A DNA stretch of 54,320 nucleotides from a virus. Shown in pieces: positions 31,101-40,100 of this stretch (positions are counted from its first letter, which is position 1; each line of letters opens with the position of its first letter). Under the pieces are notes generated by a model. That model did not search any database, was not told the DNA's origin, and saw only the letters and a program-made list of their open reading frames with translations. The translations under genes were made by a program, and so were the position numbers. The stretch lies in IMG/VR virus record IMGVR_UViG_3300037193_001441, positions 1 through 54,320 of that record; one strand, 5' to 3'.

Positions 31101-34100
31101 GGGAGGCCGCCAACGTCGAGGCGCTGGCCGGCGCTCTGGTCAGCAACGACCAGACGCTGAGCAACTACGCCGAGGGCACGCTGGTCGCCATCGGTGACGC
31201 GGTCCGCGGGCACTACGCCAACACGATCCCGGCCTCGGTGCTCGACGGCGTGCTGACCGAGTTCTACGCCGAGATGCGAGCCGGCAACCCGAAGGCCCGC
31301 GCCGCGCTGATCGACGGGCTGGCCGCCAACGCAGGTGGCGCCATCTCCGAGTTCGCCACCGAGAACCTCAGCAACGAGTGGATCTGGCTGGACCAGCTGA
31401 TCGTCTCGCGGCTGCAGCAGTTCCAGGAGGCGTACGCCAAGTACCGTCCGTCTCTGGGCATCGACCCGACCACCGGTGACGCGACCCCCATCCGGCGAGC
31501 GCCGGCCGAGGAGGTCCGTGAGCGCCACGTCGAGGCAGCGGCCACGCTCGGTGCGAGCATGAGCAACTATCTCGAGGGCGACACGCTCTTCCGGATGAGC
31601 CAGAAGCTCCACTACTCCACGCCGAACAGCCAGGCGACCAGCGCGGTGGAGTCGTGGAACGAGCAGAACCGCGGCGAGATCGCTCAGCTGGCGCTGCTGT
31701 ACAAGGAGCTCGGCCAGGGTGTCACCGGCACCGACATCGAGAACGCCCGCGCGAAGGACGCGATCACCGGCCGAGCCTGGGCCGCGCTGCAGCGGCTGGC
31801 CGACCAGATGGGCCAGCCCGTCTCGGTGGTCGCCAACCTCCAGGTGCTCGAGGTCATGGAGTCCGGCGACCTCACGGTCAACGCGCAGGGTGGGTGGCAG
31901 CGCCACGACGACCTGTACTCCACCGGCAAGCTGGTCAGCGTCGCGCAGATGCTGCTGCGCCGCAGTGTCCAGCAGGACATGCGGGACAAGGACTCGATCC
32001 TCAGCGCCAGCCCTGAGCTGCAGGCCAAGTACGCCCGCCTGCTCGGGATGACCCGGCCGGGCTCGAAGAAGAAGCGCACGCAGATGAACGCGCAGAAGGC
32101 GTTCGTCGAGCTGGCCGGCGCCCAGCAGATGTTCACCCTCTTGGGTGAGGACGCCGACATCTTCGGCCCGCACCTGACGGTGGAGCAGTTCGTCCGCTAC
32201 CTGCAGGGGATGAGCGAGTCGCGGCGCTACCAGTGGCGCCAGAAGCTCCGGGACCACGCGGCCTACCTCGGGCGCGAGGGCAAGAAGGACATGCCCTACT
32301 CGATCGACGAGTACGTCACTGGGGCCATCAGCGAGTTCCAGTCCGTCGTCGACTCCGTGCTCGCGGTCGCCGCTGGCCGCGTCACGCTGGACCCGGTCAC
32401 AGGCGAGACGACCGGCGAGTACGCCGACCGCAGCCGCCAGGCGAGCGAGGACTTCACCGACGCGCACCGGCAGATCCAGGAGACGCTGCGCCGCTTCGCT
32501 CCCCGGCAGAGCGGCGAGACCACGGCTGAGCAGGTCCAGCGGCTGATGGAGGCCAACCCCGAGAGCGCTCGCGCGCTGATGGCGCTGATCCCGAACAGCG
32601 CAGCCAACGTCGTCTTTCAGGTGCGCGAGGGCGAGGTGTTCGTCAGCAACTGGGTCTACGACATGCTGGCCGAGCCCAACGCCGAGCGTGCCGAGATGAT
32701 CTACTACCGCAACGTCCTGATGGCGGAGTGGCAGGCGCTCGGTGCTCGCAGCAACGCCAACGACGAGGACAGCCCGAGCCGGCGCTACGACCGGCTCCCC
32801 CGCCGGATGCACCGCGTGATGTACCGGCTGATGCCCACGGTGCAGAAGGACGGCGGACTGCAGTTCGAGAGGTTCTTCACCGAGCTGAACAAGGACGGGC
32901 AGACCGTCGAGCAGTTCATGCGGTGGGTCAACACCACTCCCGGCGTGCGCGGCGACGAGACCGCGCTGCTGGCCTGGGTCGACGACGTGGCCGAGTTCGA
33001 CATGGACAAGGCGCAGGGCGGCTGGACGCAGAACCTGCAGGGCGCGGAACGGCGCGAGGCGCTGAGCGCGCTGCGGCGCACCAGCCACAACATGCTGACC
33101 GACCTGGCCGAGGAGCAGGCCGCGGAGAACGCCGACATCCGCACGCTGGCCGCGATCGAGCGCGTGCTCGACTACGACTCCGGCAAGTCCACCACGCCGC
33201 CGAGCAAGTCCGACCGTGACCTCCACGACCGGGCGGCCAAGGCGCTCGAGCTCGCTGGCGAGACCGGCATCGGCATCGGGCCCACAGCGATGCTCGAGCA
33301 GACGCTCGGCGCGGTACGGGCGTTCAACGGACACAGCCACACGAAGGGCCAGAACCCGGAGAACGTCAACCCCGACGGCGCACTCGACGCGATCCGCGAC
33401 GCCTACGACTACTCCACCAACTTCGAGCGCCAGCTGGCCGCGCTGACGTCGGTCAACATCGACGCGGTCGGCAACAGCATGGGCGAGCTCGCCCGTGACG
33501 GCGTGCGGACCATGGACGACCACGGCCGCCCGGTCGAGACCATGAAGCCGACGGTGGCCGACCTGGTCCGGCTGATGAAGGACGAGGAGACGCGGCCGCT
33601 GGCGCGGGCGATGATCTTCCCGCAGGTGATGGAGAAGGGGCTCGACGGCCAGATCCGGCCGCGGCTCCTGGTGGGCAAGAGCCTCACGTCCCTGCTGAAC
33701 CGGACCAGCTTCAAGGAGCTCTACCCCAAGTCCGACAAGCTCAGCCTCGACGCGGCGCTGCGCTACCTCGGCATGGTGGAGACGATGGCCCGCAACGAGG
33801 GCGGCCACTTCTCCGTGCAGCGGCTGGCCAACGACCTGGCCATCGCCCGGACCAGCGCGGCCGACCACACGCTGACGGCGAAGGAGCAGCACGACCTCGT
33901 CGTCGGTGCGTACTACGAGATCGCCCAGGTGCTGCAGGCCAGCGCGGGCATCGCCTCGGAGAACTTCGACCCGGACAACGACCCGCTCGAGTCGCTGCTG
34001 ACCGAGATCCGTCAGGCACAGCGGATGGCGCGCGCCGGCCGGGTGCTCGGTGTCGCGGCCGCCGACCGGAAGTGGGCCGAGGGCAGCATCGAGGAGCTGG

Positions 34101-37100
34101 TCAACGCCCGTGCGCAGGAGGCCGAGCTCGAGATCGAGCAGCTGCTGGCCGCACTGCCGCAGGCGGACAGCGCCGAGCAGGCCGTGATCCGTGAGCGTGT
34201 CTCCCGGGTGCAGGCCCGCCAGGCTGCGCTGCGTCAGCGGGTCGACCTGCTGATGAGCGACGACATGGCCGGGCAGGTCGTCGACATGTTCTCGGTCGAC
34301 CCGAAGGTCGGCCCGTCGGCGGACAAGCGCAAGGCCATCACCGAGTACGTGCTTGGCCACGGCAACATGATGAGCCGGTCCACCAGCACCAAGCTGATCC
34401 AGCAGAAGCTGCGCAACAAGGTGCTCGACGGGACCTACGACTCCACGATCGACCCGCTGACCCCGAAGGAATGGGACGCACTCAGCCGCGCGGTCATCGC
34501 GGTCTACCTCGACGACGTCGTGTCGTCGGGCGGCGTGAGCGTCAGCCCCTTCCCGGACGCGGACCACAGCCAGGACTATCGCTACTACGACACCAGCTTC
34601 TCCTACCTGGTGGAGCCGCTGCTCGATCGCCAGGGCCCGCTGGTCAAGGCGGCCGTCAAGCTGCACCGCTACGCCGGCCGACAGGGCGCGGCCACCGACG
34701 ACAAGCTGGTCAACCTGATCGACCGCACCATCTTCGCCGAGTACAGCTACGGCGACTGGACCAGCGACATTCCGCTGGCCAGCATCGAGGCGAACCAGCG
34801 CATCGACTCCGCCTCTGCTGCAGCCGCCATCGCCATGGCAGGCAACAGCCCGAAGCGGCAGGCCGTGATCTCGGCGGCCACCCGGCGGACGTACCGCGTG
34901 CCGGGCGAGGAGCTGCTCAGTCGTACGACGGTCGCGCTCGCCACGCTGACGGGCAGCCCGTTCGACGACGTGGTGGTGACCGGGCCCGACGGCCAGCCGA
35001 TCCCCACCGTCCTGGCCCAGCTGCACAATCGCTTCGGCCGCAGTGTGACGGCGCGGTTCACCGACAACCAGGGCCAGCAGCAGGAGATCGACCTGCTGCT
35101 CGAGATCCCGGACACCGGGCGCCGCTTCCTCTACAACCAGCAGGCCGCGGACTCCGGCTACGTCGAGCTCAGCCCGACGCGCATCGGTCTGGCGCTGGAC
35201 CAGCTGGCCACGCGCTACGACATCGACCCGGCCCGGGTGCTCGTCGACATCGAGTTCTTCCACCCGGCCAGCCAGCCGGCCACTCCGGAGTGGGCGAACA
35301 ACCTGTTCTTCGAGGGCACGAGCTTCTCCCTCGACGCGGACAACTACGACAGCCTCAACGCGACGCTGTGGTTCGCCAACGAGTCGATCAGTCCGAAGGC
35401 ACAGGCTCAGGCGCTGGACGCCAGCAAGCTCGGGAAGCCCGCGCTGCAGGTGATCAAGACCTCCACCGCTGCCCGGCGCGAGGAGCTCGAGCAGGGCTGG
35501 CAGACCGATCTGACCGCCGTGCTGATGCGCAAGACGCAGGAGATGTTCGAGGTCGACCTCGGTGACGGGGGCCTCGACATCGAGTTCTTCAACGCCGTGT
35601 TCAAGAACATGAAGCTCCGGCACTTCGTGAAGATGATGGGCCCTGACGGTCAGCCGATGCTGCACACCGCCGAGCAGGCGATCGAGCTGCAGAAGACGCA
35701 GCCCGATATGTTCGCCGAGGCGGAGCTGTGGATCCCCAGCGATGACGTGCTGCGCCAGCTGCTCGGAGAGCAGGGCACTCAGGGTGTGCAGCGGGTCTTC
35801 GACACCGACCTGAACATCGACCTGCACCGGGTCCGTCCGTGGACCGGGAGCGAAGCACAGCTGGCAGCTGTGCAGGCTCAGTTCGCCGGTACGACGCCGG
35901 GAGCCGTGGCCGAGCTCGAGGAGACGCGGCTCGTGTCGCGGGCCCGCCAGCAGCTGCTGGTGGTCCGGGCTCAGCTCGACGACCGCACCCGCCAGCAGTT
36001 CGACACCCGGCTGCAGTACTTCGACCGGCTGCGTGAGGACATCCAGCTCGACCGGGCCGTGATGCGCCAGCGGGACAAGGGCGGCTTCTCGGTCAGCCGG
36101 AACTTCGCGGCCGCCATCGAGGCGGGTCAGCGCTTCCTGCAGGCCGAGAACATCGCCTTCGACTGGTCGACGGTCGCACCGTTCATCGGCCCGCGTGACC
36201 GGGACGGCATCATCGCCGGGAAGCTGCTGCTCAAGGATCTCGAGGCTGCGCTCGAGTCGAGCAACGAGTACCGCACCGGTTGGGTGTACGCCGAGGGCGG
36301 GAAGTCCGAGCCTCCGACCGGCCGGCTCTCCAAGGCCAGCCTCTCGGCCAAGGACCGCAAGGGCATGGTCGTGGCTCCCGACGACCTGGTGGTCGTGCAG
36401 CTCGACAGCTTCGAGGGTGACCTGGCGCTGGCCAAGAGCCGCATCGACTACTTCACCAACCGCGGTGCGATCGTCGTGCTTGGCTCGTCCGACGGGTCGG
36501 CAGACCTGCGGGCCGAGGTCGCGGAGTACCTCGACGCCAGCAACTACGAGCGGATCGCTGGCTCGGGCTGGGTCTTCCAGCCGCAGACCAAGAGCCCGCG
36601 CTACCAGAACCAGAGGGCTCGGGCCTCCACGCTGACAGAGGTCCGAGGTGTCAGTCCGCGCAACCACGTCGCGGTCTTCAACGTCACCGACGGCATCCCG
36701 ATCCAGGAGAACGCGGGCTGGATCCGGCCGGGCAACGAGCGGCTGGTCTCCATCGCGGAGCAGCACAACCTGGTGCCGGTCAACGCCTACGTCGACTTCA
36801 ACGTCCCGGCCACTCCCGGGCAGATCGAGGCGACCCGGACCCAGCTGCGCGGGCTGGACACCGCCGAGGGGCGGCAGTTCCTCAAGGACATGGCCGGCGC
36901 GCACCTGAAGCCGGAGGAGCGCGAGGCCGCCGACGCCAGCTTCGACGAGGCGTGGGGTCGACTCATGCAGCGGTTCGACGCGCACGACGGCACCGTGCTC
37001 CCGCAGCCGCGCGACGAGTTCGGGCTGGGCGACATCATCCCGCTGGTCAACACCCGTGGCCAGCTGCTGCTGTACCGGCACGGGATGAAGGCGCCGCAGG

Positions 37101-40100
37101 GTCGCTGGCACGTCAACCAGATGCTGGACCTGGCCGAGCCCGAGAGCGACTACGCCCGCAACGTCGCGGTCTACCAGTCCGAGCGCGAGCCGGCCGCCAC
37201 CATCCATCGTGGCGAGGTCGTCCGCTTCGAGGCCAGCAACCAGTACGGCCTGAGGGTCGAGCTGAACGTGCCGCTCTCGGAGTACGGCGACAAGGTGCAG
37301 CTCGAGTGGAACGGGATGAAGTTCATCCTGGCCCCGATGGGCGAGAACATCCGGCTCCCCGAGCACGGCATGTGGCCGGGCTGGGGCCTGGACATCGTCG
37401 TCGACGCACCGTCGGTACTGAGCAAGGAGGCGACCGACGGCTGGGTGGACAACCACCGCAACGCCTTCGCCTACTTCGGCATCGACTTCTCCGGCGACCT
37501 GGCCGAGTTCTTCTTCCCGGGTCAGGGCCACACTGAGACGGCGAAGCGGGACAGCCTGCTGCTTCTCGAGAGGCTGAACCTGCAGGCGGACCGGATCTCG
37601 GTGCGCGACGCTCAGGAGATCCTCGACAGCGACTCGCTGCTCCCGGCCTTCCAGGACCAGCTCGTGGCGCTGTCGGTCGGCCAGGAGAACCTGGTGCCGA
37701 GCAACTGGCTGAACCGGCTGGGCGACGGCACCGAGAGCGCGCGCATCGCTCGGGCGATGATCGCCTACCTGCTCACGCCCGGTGCCCGGGTGCAGGACGT
37801 GCTCCGCTCCGGCGGCTTCACCGACACCACGACCGAGCTCGACGCACAGTCGCTGCTGATGCCGCGGCTGTTCACGCAGTACTTCGACAACCTCCCGCTC
37901 ACCGACCCGCTGCGTCTCGAGCTCAACGCTCGCTTCAACGCGCAGCTGAAGAACCCGGTGCCTGGCGAGGGCTACGTGCTGCACCCCGACTTCACCTTCG
38001 AGACCAAGATGGCCGATCGGTCGAAGAGTCTCCGTGGGTTCCTTCAGTTCGCCGAGGCGCACAGCTCCGGCGACAACCCGGTGAAGAACGCGATGGCCGC
38101 CGAGGGAGCGTCCCGGCAGACGGTCTCCCCGCACTCGGCGGCCATCGCGTACCAGGCTACCGGTGCGCAGACCGCATTCGCTGCCACCATGACCCAGGCG
38201 CAGGAGTTCGCCAAGGGCACGGGCGTCACGCGGCTGAGCACCGAGGCGACCGAGACCGGCCGAGCCGGAGTGATCAACCCGGCCGCGTGGGACTCGCTCA
38301 CTCGCATCCCCGAGTCGGACAAGTCGGCGGCGAACCTCTGGAAGAACCTGACGCCCGGAGAGCTGGCGCGCATCGACCTGGCCAGCGAAGCGGTCGTGCA
38401 GTTCCGCCAGGAGCTGCGCAAGACCGAGCAGTACGGCTGGACCGAGGAGGTGCAGCGGGAGTACGCCGACCTGCAGCGGCAGATCGTGCTGGCCCTCGGG
38501 CTGAAGCCGAAGCAGAAGAACCTGGTCGACTTCTGGATCCGCCAGATGTTCGGGATGCCGGACGGTCTCTCCGAGGACGGTCAGCCCGTCGGCAACGTCA
38601 GCGGCAAGGCCGCGGTCGAGGGCGCGCGTGACATCCTCGCCAACGTCGAGGACGGTTACCTGCCGGTCGTCGGCGCCGAGGTGCCGCTGCTCCACGTCCA
38701 CGACCTGCAGGCGATCTACCGCGCCAACCGCTCGCGCTCGGAGACGCAGCGCTGGTCGCCGCGCGAGAGCCTGGCAGGCAAGGACCGAGTCGCCACGTCC
38801 TGGCAGGACTGGGTCGAGGTCTCGCTCGGCTCGGCCATGACGTCGGACAACCTGTTCGATCCGCTCTACCTGCTGGCGCTGGACGGCCACCTCCACACCT
38901 ACCAGCGTGCGACCACTGACCTGCTGGACCTCCCAGTCTCGATGGACGGCAAGGTCACCGAGATGCTGATGGACGAGGCGACCGGCCGGCTCATGTCCTC
39001 GCTCGACCCGAACGTCAACCTCCTGGCCGTGGACCCGGTGATCATCGACACCGCGACCGCCACGCTCGACGAGCTGCTCGGCGGCCGGCGGGTCAACGGC
39101 AAGCTGGTGGCTCGCTCAGCACCAGCCTCCGAGATCACCAAGCGCCGCTCCGACCGACGCAAGTGGCGCGCGGAGAACGGCGTGCCGGTGCCGGTGCCGC
39201 AGTCGCTGAAGGATCTGAAGCGCAACGGTGCTCGCTTCGTCGACCGCTCGACGAAGACCAACACCCTGATGCGAATGCTGATCAACCTCCGGGTCGGCAC
39301 CGCGCTGCTCAACCCCGCGCTGTACGTCAGCATGGGCCCCGAGCAGTGGGTCCGTGGATCGCTCGATCGGATCTCCAACATCCTCGTCGGCCAGTCCACC
39401 ACCGGCATGACGGCGATGGGCCAGTCCGTGATCGACGCCAAGCGTCGGGCCTGGGCCGACAAGGTGAAGGCAGGCGACGGCTTCATGTCGGCGCTGTACG
39501 GCCAGATCCTCGAGGCGCCCGAGGCGATCGGTCTCACGACGCGCTACACGCCGGACCAGCTTAAGAAGCTGAACCAGCTCTACGAGACGATGGGCCAGCG
39601 CAGCGACTTCCGGGCCCTGGTCTACAAGGAGCTGATGTACCTGCGGCCGTACGAGCCGGGCACGGGCAAGATCGAGAAGTGGCTCGAGGGCTATGCCCGC
39701 TTCGGCTCGAAGGTGCAGGACCCGACCTGGGGCATGAAGGGCAACACGCTCGCCCGGCGCTACATCGAGGCCGCGCTGCAGCACATCCTGGCCACGCCGA
39801 CGCAGAACAACATCACGGTCGACAAGCTCGTGGCCGAGATGGCGGTGGACCCGGGCTTCCTGCAGAAGAACCTGCCCGACGCCCACACCGCAGCGTCGGC
39901 GGCCATCGCGCAGATCCGCTCGCTGAAGCCGACGCCGATCAGCCTGGCGCTGCGCGGGATCTACGAGCCGCTGTCCGAGCACCAGAACGCCGCGGTCAAC
40001 GTCTTCGGCAACCTCGTGCTCAAGATGCCGCTGCTGTTCTCGGGTTACGCGGTGAACGTGGCGACCACGATCACCGGCCTGCAGGGAGCCAGCGACTTCC

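Noticed and set aside
28721-38896. A 3,391-residue open frame on the minus strand inside the giant gene
   Set aside because: It is an antisense shadow made by GC3-biased codons of the plus gene: no ribosome site, His/Arg/Val-rich nonsense composition and no recognisable motif.
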